A stretch of 64,000 nucleotides of DNA from Streptococcus mitis (lineage in GTDB: Bacteria; Bacillota; Bacilli; Lactobacillales; Streptococcaceae): contig NZ_CABEHV010000004.1 in assembly GCF_901542415.1 (NCBI RefSeq), positions 496,001 to 560,000 on the forward strand. The letters are read 5' to 3'. Under the pieces are notes generated by a model. That model was not told where the DNA came from and did not search any database. It was given only the letters and a program-made list of their open reading frames with translations. Of the stretch, positions 16,602 to 25,657 are shown piece after piece; the stretch's first letter is position 1, and every line of letters begins with the position of its first letter. The translations under genes and the position numbers were made by a program.

Positions 16602-16958
16602 ATGTCAGAACAATACAGAGACATTCGCAAAGAGGTTAATTTAACCGCAAATGAATTGGAAATGATTGAAGTGATAATGAAAAATAAGGGATTTAAACAT
16701 TTTTCGCCCTTTGCTCGAAATAAATTGCTGGAGGAAGAGTTTGAAATGACTGCTGAAAAGTGGTTTGCCCTCTGGCAATCCCAAAAACTAGAACAAATCA
16801 GTCGTGACGTTCATGATGTTTTAATAATAGCACAGTCCGAACATCAAGTTACCCAAGATCATGTATCTATTCTCTTAACCTGCGTACAGGAGCTGATTAA
16901 AGAAGTTGGAAACTCCATTCCCCTCAGCCAAGACTTCCGTGATAAATACATGAGGTGA
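16602..16958 (+). CDS. Relaxosome accessory protein (Tn5252-type)
   Basis: 118-residue helical protein with MSEQYRDIRKEVNLTANELE and LLEEEFEMTAEKWFALWQSQ, recognised as the small gene ahead of mobC and the SAG1250-type relaxase in Tn5252-like modules. Likely a ribbon-helix-helix or helical DNA-binding protein assisting nicking at the adjacent oriT. Four bases separate it from the next gene. Role inferred from context. Confidence 0.75.
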   Translation: MSEQYRDIRKEVNLTANELEMIEVIMKNKGFKHFSPFARNKLLEEEFEMTAEKWFALWQSQKLEQISRDVHDVLIIAQSEHQVTQDHVSILLTCVQELIKEVGNSIPLSQDFRDKYMR

Positions 16959-16962
16959 GTAC

Positions 16963-17328
16963 ATGGAACATCGTTACCGAACCAATCTCAAGAAAGTGTT
17001 TCTGTCTGATAGCGAATTGAGTCAGTTGAAACATTGTATCGACCAAAGCGGTTGTCAATCTTTTTCAGAATATGCTCGACGAACCCTACTTGACCCTGGC
17101 ATGAATTTCATCACCATTGATACAACTGGTTATCAAAATTTGATTTTTGAATTAAAACGAATCGGAAATAATATTAATCAAATAGCCAGAAGCATAAATT
17201 ATTCGAATTTAATAACGGAAGTTGAGTTAAATGAATTGAGAAAAGGTATAGAAGAGTTAATAGTAGAAGTGGAGAAAGATTTTCTTATTCAATCTGAAAA
17301 ATTGAGGAAATTTTATGGTCATCACTAA
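16963..17328 (+). CDS. mobC: MobC-like relaxosome protein
   Basis: 121-residue protein of the bacterial mobilisation MobC family. The N-terminal part (LSDSELSQLKHCIDQSGCQS, SEYARRTLLD) looks like a ribbon-helix-helix, and the central helix LKRIGNNINQIARSIN is the hallmark of MobC. It helps open oriT for the relaxase. The gene overlaps the relaxase start by 14 bases, so synthesis is coupled. Confidence 0.88.
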   Translation: MEHRYRTNLKKVFLSDSELSQLKHCIDQSGCQSFSEYARRTLLDPGMNFITIDTTGYQNLIFELKRIGNNINQIARSINYSNLITEVELNELRKGIEELIVEVEKDFLIQSEKLRKFYGHH

Positions 17329-19144
17329 ACACTTTGCGATTCATGGAAAAAATTATCGTAGTAAACTAATCAAATATATTTTGAATCCAAGTAAAACAAA
17401 AAATCTAGCACTAGTTTCAGATTTTGGTATGAGAAATTATTTAGATTTTCCTAGTTATAAAGAACTAGTGAAGATGTACAATGATAATTTTTTAAGTAAT
17501 GATGGTCTTTATGAATTTCGTCATGATAGGCAAGAAGTAAATCAACGAAAAATTCATTCTCATCATATCATTCAGTCTTTTGCTCCAGATGACCATCTTA
17601 CTCCCGAACAAATCAATCGGATTGGTTATGAGACAGTTAAAGAGTTGACAGGAGGTAGATTTCGTTTTATCGTAGCAACACATGTCGATAAAGGTCATAT
17701 CCACAATCACATCATTCTAAATTCAATTGATCAGAATTCTGATAAAAAGTTTCTATGGAATTATAAGTCAGAACGTAATCTACGAATGGTTTCAGATCGT
17801 CTCTCAAAAATTGCAGGTGCAAAGATTATAGAAAATCGTTATTCGCATCGTCAGTATGAAGTTTATCGAAAAACCAATTACAAATATGAAATAAAACAAC
17901 GAGTATATTTTCTAATAGAGAACTCGAAAAATTTTGAAGATTTCAGGAAAAAAGCAAAAGCTTTACATTTAAAAATTGATTTTAGACACAAGCATGTTAC
18001 TTTTTTTATGACTGATTCAAATATGAAACAAGTCATACGTGATGATAAATTGAATAGAAAACAACCTTATAATGAAACTTATTTTAAGCAAAAGTTTGTT
18101 CAAAGGGAAATTATAAACATCTTAGAATTTCTACTTCCGAAAATGAAGAATATGAATGAATTGATTCAACAAGCAGAATTTTTTGACTTAAAAATAATTC
18201 CGAAAGAAAAACATGTTCTATTTGAATTTAATGGGATTAAGCTTTCAGAGCAGGAATTGGGAAAAACGAATCAGTACAGTGTTAGTTATTTTCAAGACTA
18301 TTTTAATAACAAAAATGAAACTTTTGTCTTAGATAATAAAAATTTAGTTGAACTTTACAATAAAGAAAAGCTAATTAAAGAAAAAGAGTTGCCGACAGAA
18401 GAGGTGTTATGGAAATCCTATCAAGATTTCAAGAGAAATAGGGATACTGTTCATGAGTTTGAAGTAGAGTTGAATCTTAATCAAATAGAAGAAGTAGTAG
18501 ACGATGGAATTTACATTAAGGTACAGTTTGGTATCCGACAAGAAGGACTTATTTTTGTACCAAATATTCAAATCAATATGGAAGAAGAAAAAGTTAAAGT
18601 ATTTCTCAGAGAAACTAGTTCTTACTATGTATATCATAAAGATTCAGCAGAAAAAAATCGCTTTATGAAAGGTAAAACTTTGATTAGGCAATTTAATGTT
18701 CAGTATGAACCGCAGTATATGTATAGAAGAATTCCTCTAAGCAAAATTAAAGAAAAAATAGAACAATTAGATTTTCTTATATCTGAGGAAAATAGTCCGA
18801 ATGATTTTGAAGATATAACAAATGATTTCATTGCCCAAATATCATATCTAGAGAATATGATTGAACAAGTTCAAAATAAAATTAATGATTTAACTAATTT
18901 AGAAGAAGTATTGTTGAATGATACGACAAATAGTTCTAGCAATTTAGAAAATAGTATTCAAGGTAAAAGTTCAGTAGATATAATAGAGAAGGATTTATAC
19001 TTCTATAAAGGAAGAATTGAAAAACTGAAGGAACAACATAGAGAAGCAATAAATTTATTTGAAATGTTTAATAAAACAATAAAGAAATATAAGAAAAAAC
19101 AAAATATGAAATCTATTGAGGAAAATGAGATACATTTAGAGTAA
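17315..19144 (+). CDS. Conjugative relaxase, SAG1250/Tn5252 type
   Basis: 609-residue relaxase with the histidine triad in ATHVDKGHIHNHIILNSID (His123, His128, His130 and His132 around the metal site). It has an N-terminal segment with tyrosine candidates (Tyr21 in KLIKYILNP) and a long C-terminal helical region ending in coiled coil. It nicks oriT and pilots the strand. The length is that of the family and no lesion is seen. It belongs to a relaxase class different from MobT of the Tn916 element at 2732. No coupling protein gene is nearby, so transfer would need help in trans. Confidence 0.9.
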   Translation: MVITKHFAIHGKNYRSKLIKYILNPSKTKNLALVSDFGMRNYLDFPSYKELVKMYNDNFLSNDGLYEFRHDRQEVNQRKIHSHHIIQSFAPDDHLTPEQINRIGYETVKELTGGRFRFIVATHVDKGHIHNHIILNSIDQNSDKKFLWNYKSERNLRMVSDRLSKIAGAKIIENRYSHRQYEVYRKTNYKYEIKQRVYFLIENSKNFEDFRKKAKALHLKIDFRHKHVTFFMTDSNMKQVIRDDKLNRKQPYNETYFKQKFVQREIINILEFLLPKMKNMNELIQQAEFFDLKIIPKEKHVLFEFNGIKLSEQELGKTNQYSVSYFQDYFNNKNETFVLDNKNLVELYNKEKLIKEKELPTEEVLWKSYQDFKRNRDTVHEFEVELNLNQIEEVVDDGIYIKVQFGIRQEGLIFVPNIQINMEEEKVKVFLRETSSYYVYHKDSAEKNRFMKGKTLIRQFNVQYEPQYMYRRIPLSKIKEKIEQLDFLISEENSPNDFEDITNDFIAQISYLENMIEQVQNKINDLTNLEEVLLNDTTNSSSNLENSIQGKSSVDIIEKDLYFYKGRIEKLKEQHREAINLFEMFNKTIKKYKKKQNMKSIEENEIHLE

Positions 19145-19247
19145 ACAGTTTCCTAAAAATTATATATAGAATAGTTTCATGTGCCAATTTGTCACATATT
19201 TAAAAATAAGAAAATAACTATATTATACTTGTTTTAGGAGACAACAA

Positions 19248-19472
19248 ATGTTGAAAAGGATTAGAGATTTACGTGAAGATGATGATTTGACACAAGAATA
19301 TATTGCGAAAATCGTTTTGAATTGTACAAGATCATCTTATTCTAAAATGGAAGCTGGTAGCAGGCTAATCTCTATAAATGACCTTATCAAACTTGCAGAT
19401 TTTTATAAGGTGAGTCTAGATTACCTTGTAGGTCGAGTGGATAATAAAGAAGACCATTACTCCAAAAAGTAG
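19248..19472 (+). CDS. Small XRE-family regulator
   Basis: 74-residue helix-turn-helix protein (DDLTQEYIAKIVLNCTRSSY, YKVSLDYLVGR). It follows a promoter with a TATACT-like box about 20 bases before the GGAG ribosome site. It lies between the relaxase and the recombinase, where such regulators usually control excision genes. Target not visible. Confidence 0.8.
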   Translation: MLKRIRDLREDDDLTQEYIAKIVLNCTRSSYSKMEAGSRLISINDLIKLADFYKVSLDYLVGRVDNKEDHYSKK

Positions 19473-19744
19473 TAGGTTAAGAAAGCACATTGACAATTGA
19501 ATAGTCCAAAATGGTACTTTCCTCATTTGTGGAGCAGTTTTGAATGGCTCGCCATGATAAGAGCGATATTAAAACCATCAATAAAATAGAGCGATACTTT
19601 ATATGCCATGATACAAATGATATACAATGATACTTCTGACCGTTCAGGCTGCCAACGTAAAAGAGCAGCAAGTGAAATTCTTATGATGACTTCATCAGTC
19701 ATGCCATGGAGGAGATTGATAAAAGATAAAAGGGAAGTGATTTT
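19473..19744 (+). other. Decayed coding stretch ahead of the recombinase genes
   Basis: No intact gene. A short frame near the end reads YDDFISHAMEEIDKR before a stop at about 19724, interrupted upstream by a TGA. This may be what is left of a small regulator between the XRE gene and the SHOCT-like gene. No hairpins of note. Confidence 0.3.
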
Positions 19745-19873
19745 TTGAAATCAAATTTAGAAAATTATATAGTCGAGCTAGAGATGCTAAATCTATTATT
19801 CTTAAAAAAACTTATTAGCGAAAAAGAATATGAAAAAATAAAGCTGAAACTGCGTAAAATATACACAAATTAG
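19745..19873 (+). CDS. Small SHOCT-like protein upstream of the serine recombinase
   Basis: 42-residue frame starting with TTG at 19745 (KSNLENYIVELEMLNLLF, then KKLISEKEYEKIKLKLR). The C-terminal phrase L-I-S-E-K-E-Y-E-K-I resembles the SHOCT motif, and similar tiny genes precede large serine recombinases in Firmicute elements. GGAAGTG lies about 6 bases before the TTG. Confidence 0.6.
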   Translation: MKSNLENYIVELEMLNLLFLKKLISEKEYEKIKLKLRKIYTN

Positions 19874-19929
19874 CTGACCTTTTTTATTGGTTGCGGTAAA
19901 ATAAATGCAGAGAAATAGGAGGTTAAGCC

Positions 19930-21681
19930 ATGTCAAACAACGTTGAAATTATAAAAGCAAATCCTTTAGTAACTAGAAGAAATGATAATAGTGGTTCTTT
20001 ATCGAGGAGAGTAGCAGCATATTGTCGTGTTAGTTCCGATAGTGATGATCAAAAAAATAGCTATGATTCTCAAGTTCGTCATTATAGAGAGTATATATCA
20101 CAGCACCAAGATTGGATTTTGGTTGACATTTATGCTGATGAAGGGATTTCAGGAACTCAAGTTGGAAAAAGACAAGATTTTCAAAGATTGATTTCAGATT
20201 GCCTTGATGGAAAAATAGACTATATCATTACCAAAGCCATTGCTCGCTTTGCTAGAAATACATTAGATACTCTCAAATATGTTCGTTTGCTCAAAGATAA
20301 ACAAATTGGTGTATTTTTCGAAGAAGAAAATATTGATACTTTAACTATGGATGGTGAGTTACTATTGACGATATTAAGTTCAGTGGCTCAACAGGAAGTT
20401 GAAAATACATCTGCCCATGTTAAAAAGGGTTTAAAAATGAAGATGCAACGTGGAGAACTTATTGGTTTTCAAGGTTGTCTTGGTTATGACTATAATCAAG
20501 ATACAAAGTAGATATCAATAAATGAAAAAGAAGCCAAGATAGTACGTTATATTTTTGAACGATACATTGATGGTATTGGGGGTAGGGCAATAGCTAGAGA
20601 ACTTGATGAACTAGGTTATAAAACTCCGAGAGGTCTTGATCACTGGCAAGATACAACAGTTTTAGGAATTATTAAAAACGAGAAGTATAAAGGTGATATT
20701 CTAATGGGAAAAACTTTCACTGTTGACCCCATTAGTAAGAGACGTTTAATAAATTTCGGTGAAGAAGATAAATACTACATTAAAAATAATCATGATGCGA
20801 TAATTAGTCCAGAAATTTTTACACAGGCGCAAGAAATTCGATTACGGAGATCAGGAAACAAAAAAACCATAGCAAATATAAAAGGTAAACGAGAAAGATA
20901 TTCAAGAATGTACCCTTTTAGCAGTAGATTAGAATGTGGTTTTTGTGGTACTGTTCTGTCTAGAAGAAGTTGGCACTCTAGTTCAGAGTACAAAAAGATT
21001 ATTTGGCACTGTACAACATCTATAAAGAGAGGTAAAAAGTATTGCACTCATAGTAAAGGAATAGAGGAAAAAGCAATAGAAAATGCTTTTTTACAGAGCT
21101 ACCAACAGTTGTTTTATGAAAATAATAACCTAACTGAAGACTTTCTTGAAATTATAAAAGAAGAGCTTACTGATGATACCTTAAAAGTGGAGTTGACAAA
21201 GATAGTTAGTAAATTAAATTCGTTGTACAAAAAAGAAGAAAAATTAGTTTCAATGAATCTAGATGGAAAAATAAGTGATTCTGTATATGAAGATAAATTC
21301 AATCAAATACAAATTGAGAAAGAAAAACTTTTAGAAGAAAAAGTAAACTTAGAAGTAACTTTAAAATCAGAAGTTGATATAAAAAGTAGATTAGAGAATT
21401 TTAAAGAAATTTTAACTTCACAAAAAACTTTGACGGAGTTTGACAAGGATATTTTTGAAAGTATCGTTGAAAAAATAATAGTAGGCGGAATAAATTCTGA
21501 TGGAGAAATTGATCCAGCAATGTTGACTATAATTTTTAAAACGGGAGATTCTTCGACTAAAGATGCAAAATCTTACAAATCTAAAAGAAAGAATGCTAAA
21601 ATAGATAATGATAAATTGTGTTTTAATTCCGTAACCGATGAAGAAAAAAAGTGTACAAATAAAGAAAACAACGCATGTTGA
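19930..21681 (+). pseudogene. Large serine recombinase with one in-frame amber codon
   Basis: The frame is otherwise continuous for 583 residues. It has a resolvase domain with the catalytic serine in AAYCRVSSDSDDQ (Ser35), a recombinase domain after about residue 195 (EKEAKIVRYIFERYIDGIGG), a zinc-ribbon stretch (CGFCGT, HCTTS, KYCTH) and a coiled coil. The codon at 20509-20511 is TAG, between the catalytic and DNA-binding parts; flanking residues continue the family alignment in the same frame. The enzyme integrates or excises the element, so loss would lock it in place unless the amber is suppressed. The last codons run into the attachment-site core. Confidence 0.88.
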
Positions 21682-21712
21682 GTGTGTGAGCTTGTTGGAG
21701 AAACGTAGTTAA
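21671..21712 (+). other. Attachment-site scar encoding a methyltransferase tail (site 1)
   Basis: Read in one frame the sequence encodes THVECVSLLEKRS and a stop, the kind of ending seen in TrmA/RumA uracil methyltransferases (HVE[CA]V). It overlaps the end of the recombinase gene by 11 bases. This is expected if the element integrated at the 3' end of a rumA-type gene and restored the reading frame; the intact gene should lie at the other end, left of the window. Confidence 0.6.
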
Positions 21713-21713
21713 T

Positions 21714-23433
21714 CCGAGCCTGAGACAAAATAGTTCTTAACCACAAAAAGCTAGAGATTTCCAATTGCGGAACTCTAGCTTTTTAATTTTGAGTCGTTCT
21801 CTTATTGTATTTTAGGAGGTTATTGGCCATGAGTACTAGTCCCATGTCAATTCTCACTTGACGCTTCCCTCTCAGATTACATCTCTTGTAACCCAAACAA
21901 GCCTTTATCTGCCCAAAGACAGGTTCCACATCAATCTTACGTTGAGAGAAAATCTGTCTACCTTCGGGAGATAAAAGCACCTGACATTCTTTAGCTTTCA
22001 AGTTTTGATAGCGTTCGTTCATATACAGTCCCTTTTGAGGGGCTGATTCAGGTTCATCAGCGTAGTAAACCTTGATTTCCTGTTGAAAGCCCGTCTGTGT
22101 TTTCTGATGTTTGATATGGTGAAAACGATAGTACCACCCTTCAGGATGCGTGTAGCTATCCTCCTTGTCATCATAGTGCCAATTCGCTAAGTTTCTAGCT
22201 GACTGTTTATACCCTCTCTTCTGTTCCTTATCAAACATGGCATATTTAATCAGATGGTTCACCTTCTTTTCATCTAAACGAAGGAGGTTCTCTTCACTTC
22301 CATATCCAGCATCTGCGACAACTGTCTTCAAGTCATGCGGATAGGTTTCAAGGAATGGCAGAAGAGTTTTAGTGTCTGTCGGATTTGAGAAGACATCATA
22401 GTGAAGAACAAATTGGTTTTCAGTAGCGATTTGAAGATTATAAGCAGCCTTGAGTTGGCCATTTTTCATATAATCTTCTTTCATGCGCATAAAAGTAGCA
22501 TCTGGATCGGTTTTGGAAAAACTGTTACGCCCTTGAAATGTCTCCTGATAGTTCTCATATTTTTCAGCACGTACTGAAAAATCATCCTTGACTTTACGCA
22601 AGACTTTCTTGAGTTTACGACGCTGGGTTTTACGTTCATCCTTTCCTTTAACGGGTGTCTCCTCAATGCCCTGGTTCAGTTTTTCCAATTCTTCTTCAAG
22701 GACTTGAGCGAATGCAAGCAACTGCTCTGAGGAGATAGGATCTTGTGTATCCAGTTCGATAGCTTGATGGATAAGGGGAGTGATTTCTTCTTGAAAATAG
22801 ACTTGTATCTGTTCTTGAAGTTTGGCGGAGAATTTCTCTGTCGCTTTCTTCCACACGAAACTATACTTGTTGGCATTAGCTTCAATCTTAGTCCCATCAA
22901 TAAACAAGCAATCTAAGATCACTAACTCTTCCATTTTTAAACGAAGATTGAGGTCAATGAAAAGATTACGAATGAGTTCTTCCATCCCTTCAGCTACACG
23001 AAAACGATTGATGGTGCGATAGCTGACAATCAACTGTCCTGTTAGGTACTGCATAGCCAGATTTTCAATCATCATTTTTTCAATTTTTCGACCAGAGAAA
23101 ATTCCTTGTGAATAGGCAAATAGAAGAGCAGATACAAGCATTTTAGGGTGATAAGACGGGCGACCAAAGGCATGATAGAAGGCATGGAAGTGACTATCTT
23201 CCAAGGTATTCACCACTTTTTCAATAGTAAAGACGAGATGATCTTGAAGCAATAAAGAACTGATTTCTAGTGGTAAAGTTGTTTGATTTGTGTTATAGTG
23301 AATATGCATGGGATAGCCTTTCTAAATGGTTTATTGGGCAATTCTATTTTACCAAGACTATCGCAACCATGCAAAAAAGCAACGGCAAATCCGTTGCTTT
23401 TTTTGAAGACAAGAGACTATTGTCCCAGACTCG
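21714..23433 (-). mobile_element. Complete IS1182-family insertion sequence
   Basis: Terminal inverted repeats are visible: CGAGCCTGAGACAAAATAG at 21715 and, reading inward from 23433, CGAGTCTGGGACAATAG. Each end also carries a strong hairpin with T or A runs (about 21748-21786 and 23372-23402) that would block transcription through the IS. It contains one intact transposase gene on the minus strand. It is inserted just after the methyltransferase-tail scar. I could not identify a clear target duplication. Confidence 0.8.
21783..23309 (-). CDS. IS1182-family transposase
   Basis: 508-residue transposase with the family N-terminus (FHAFYHAFGRPSYHPKMLVS), the catalytic core Asp in LDCLFIDGTKIEANANKYSF, a second Asp in TVVADAGYGSEEN, and a C-terminal DDE-type region (RKIDVEPVFGQIKACLGYKR). 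No lesion seen, so it is likely active. It uses an ATG at 23309 and lies between the two terminal hairpins. Confidence 0.92.
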   Translation of the reverse strand: MHIHYNTNQTTLPLEISSLLLQDHLVFTIEKVVNTLEDSHFHAFYHAFGRPSYHPKMLVSALLFAYSQGIFSGRKIEKMMIENLAMQYLTGQLIVSYRTINRFRVAEGMEELIRNLFIDLNLRLKMEELVILDCLFIDGTKIEANANKYSFVWKKATEKFSAKLQEQIQVYFQEEITPLIHQAIELDTQDPISSEQLLAFAQVLEEELEKLNQGIEETPVKGKDERKTQRRKLKKVLRKVKDDFSVRAEKYENYQETFQGRNSFSKTDPDATFMRMKEDYMKNGQLKAAYNLQIATENQFVLHYDVFSNPTDTKTLLPFLETYPHDLKTVVADAGYGSEENLLRLDEKKVNHLIKYAMFDKEQKRGYKQSARNLANWHYDDKEDSYTHPEGWYYRFHHIKHQKTQTGFQQEIKVYYADEPESAPQKGLYMNERYQNLKAKECQVLLSPEGRQIFSQRKIDVEPVFGQIKACLGYKRCNLRGKRQVRIDMGLVLMANNLLKYNKRTTQN

Positions 23434-23444
23434 TCCCGCAGATG

Positions 23445-23479
23445 CATCATGTTGATGTGTGAGTATTTCTCGTGACTGA
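23445..23479 (+). other. Attachment-site scar, degraded (site 2)
   Basis: CATCATGTTGA-TGTGTGAG matches site 1 with a single missing base; with that base restored it would encode HHVECVSISRD and a stop. It lies 12 bases outside the IS and just before the cargo genes. Confidence 0.5.
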
Positions 23480-23529
23480 TAAAGGATAGGGTATAATTCA
23501 TTACACTGTTTTGGGATAAATATTGTTAG

Positions 23530-23575
23530 ACTGTAACTTTTATGTTGCAGTTTTTCAATTTATACATGGTATAAT
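23530..23575 (+). promoter_or_regulatory. Promoter region of the two-gene membrane cassette
   Basis: An inverted repeat ACTGTAAC/GTTGCAGT (23530-23537 and 23544-23551) precedes a TATAAT-type box at about 23570-23575. The repeat could be an operator. The first gene starts 28 bases after the box. Confidence 0.45.
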
Positions 23576-23603
23576 TAAAATAATAAAAGATTGAGGATTT
23601 TTT

Positions 23604-24117
23604 ATGAGTAAAGAAGCAGTATTTCAAAATGTAGAATCACTACAACAAGTTGTAAACATAATTAATGAAGCAGCGGCAGCTCTTAATGATAAAACACGTA
23701 CAATAAATTCCAGAAGTGTTAGCTGGTGCATTGGGGGCAGGTATTGGTGGGATAGGTTCATTCGCAGCTCTTTATGGTTTAGGTACTGTAGGGTTATCAG
23801 CGGCTGGCATTACTTCAGGTCTTGCAGCTATTGGCGGTGTCGTTGGAGGTGGTATGGTAGCTGGAGTGTTTGTAATGGCTGCTCCAGTCGTTGTATTAGC
23901 CGGAGGCGGTATATTATTAGCTTCTAATCTAAAAAATAAACAACTTAAACAGGAAAAAGAACGGTTATATAAAGAAGCATTGCAAAAACATGAAGCTATT
24001 ATACAAGCTCTGAAAACTGAGGCAGATGCTGATAAGGAACGCCTAGATTATTTACAGAGTTTAAATATCCTCCTAACTCAAGCAATTAAAGATTTGAAAA
24101 ACGATTTAGGGGACTAA
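23604..24117 (+). pseudogene. Glycine-rich multi-helix membrane protein, frameshifted near codon 35
   Basis: The frame from ATG 23604 (MSKEAVFQNVESLQQVVNII) shifts after DKTRTI because of one extra A in the AAA at 23705-23707. From 23707 the next frame continues IPEVLAGALGAGIGGIGSF and on to the stop at 24117. The restored product is about 170 residues: a helical N-terminus, a very Gly/Ala-rich hydrophobic core (about residues 38-100, including LSAAGITSGLAAIGGVVGGG) and a C-terminal coiled coil. The core resembles glycine-zipper pore-like proteins and, more loosely, ISG12-type repeats. It ends 2 bases before the next gene. Not recognised as a named family. Confidence 0.6.
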
Positions 24118-24119
24118 CA

Positions 24120-25481
24120 ATGAGTAAATTCATTTATTCTGATGAAGAACAAAAATTCAATAATATTTTAACTCATCAAACCAAAGAGTTAGATTTAATA
24201 AACAGACCCGATATGTCTATTGCAGAAGAACGTATAGAGGAAAGCGAAAAATTATTGAGAGAGCTAGGCTATACTCTGTCTGATTTACCAATACTAGATA
24301 CCGAAACTAATAAACAAACTATCGTTGTACCTAAATGGGAAGACTTAGTAATAAAAGCGGAGTGCGAAGTTGGTTCAATGAATGAACTAGATGCACTCTT
24401 CACAAATGAAGAATTGGAACTTAATCAGACAGTTATTCAATCATTGCAGGATGATTTTAACAACATTCATAAACTTGATAAAATTGATATATCGATTTGT
24501 GCAGGAGCTGGTATATTAGCAGCGATTGTTGATATTCTTTTAATTGGAATACCTGAGAAAACTCCGAATGGTTTAAAAGGTGGCCCTTTATCTAATTATG
24601 TAAGAGACTGGTTTAATCAACGATTTCCTGAAGAAGAAATGGAAAAGTTGGCAAATTCAAAGGTCAGTAAAGTTCCTTTTGATGCTCAAGATAATCGTCA
24701 TACTAAAGTAAATGTTAATGGACTATCTGCATATTATCATAGATTGTTATCTCTTGGACATGATCCACTTCTTGGTTTAGTAATTGGTGTATGTGATATT
24801 CTAAATGGTAAGATGACTACTATTGATAAAACTGGAAAAATAGTTTCTCAATTTATGGAGAACTACACAGATAGAAAAGAAAGTGATATTTTTGCAGCAA
24901 TAGCGAAGCAGATAATTCATTTTAAATCTGATATTACGACATCAATGGGATTACCTGCACCATTGATGGGATTATTTAATTTGCTTCAGTTTGGAAAAAT
25001 TGGTGACGAGGATCAAACAATAGCAGAAATAGTACAAGGAATGTATTACGAAGGCTATGATTTCATTCATTTTAGTAGTATGGCTATTTCCACAATGATT
25101 ATTGAAGTTATAATTAGAATTGGATACGCCCTTAAGAAAATCAACGAAGGACATTCAATAAAAAATTCTATTCCTTTTTCGTTGGATAGAGAGAAACATC
25201 CCAAATTACATACGATGCTATTTATTGGACATTCTATAGCCGCATCTGCTAATGCAGGGAAAATCTACTTTACAAAAAATCCAATGACAATAAATTACGC
25301 ACAATGGATTGCTTTTGCAAAATATTCATACTCTCAGTTAAAGTGGGTGCTTATTGAGAAATCCGAATTGAGAGCTTCATATGTTTCTGATAAGATTTAT
25401 AAGGAAACTCAGGAAGTTTATGATAAAGTAAATCTTACCTTTAATAACTTCAGTAATGATAGGGTAGTTATATTTGATTAA
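24120..25481 (+). CDS. Unknown 453-residue partner protein of the membrane cassette
   Basis: Starts 2 bases after the glycine-rich gene, so the two form an operon. The first 120 residues are acidic and soluble. The middle (about 130-350) has several moderately hydrophobic helices (ICAGAGILAAIVDILLIGI; a glycine/proline hydrophobic patch SMGLPAPLMGLF; MAISTMIIEVIIRIGYAL), and a conserved-looking GHDPLLGLVIGVCDILNG lies near residue 220. I recognise no named domain. The pairing of a glycine-rich membrane protein with this partner, next to restriction genes, suggests a defence or toxin pair, but that is inference. Confidence 0.65.
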   Translation: MSKFIYSDEEQKFNNILTHQTKELDLINRPDMSIAEERIEESEKLLRELGYTLSDLPILDTETNKQTIVVPKWEDLVIKAECEVGSMNELDALFTNEELELNQTVIQSLQDDFNNIHKLDKIDISICAGAGILAAIVDILLIGIPEKTPNGLKGGPLSNYVRDWFNQRFPEEEMEKLANSKVSKVPFDAQDNRHTKVNVNGLSAYYHRLLSLGHDPLLGLVIGVCDILNGKMTTIDKTGKIVSQFMENYTDRKESDIFAAIAKQIIHFKSDITTSMGLPAPLMGLFNLLQFGKIGDEDQTIAEIVQGMYYEGYDFIHFSSMAISTMIIEVIIRIGYALKKINEGHSIKNSIPFSLDREKHPKLHTMLFIGHSIAASANAGKIYFTKNPMTINYAQWIAFAKYSYSQLKWVLIEKSELRASYVSDKIYKETQEVYDKVNLTFNNFSNDRVVIFD

Positions 25482-25657
25482 ATTAATAAACTTAGATAAA
25501 TGGTAAACAATAAAAAAAAGTCTATACAATCTATTGTCAATGATTCCAATATTTGGAACATTTTTAAAATTTTCAAGTAAGGGTGAAATGAGATTATGTA
25601 GCTTACTAAGCTATATGAAGGTGAAATGAATATATAAATATATTGTGGGGAATGATA

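Noticed and set aside
24972..25154. Minus-strand frame within the 453-residue partner gene
   Set aside because: Low-complexity shadow frame without ribosome site; the plus frame is longer and follows the upstream gene by 2 bases.
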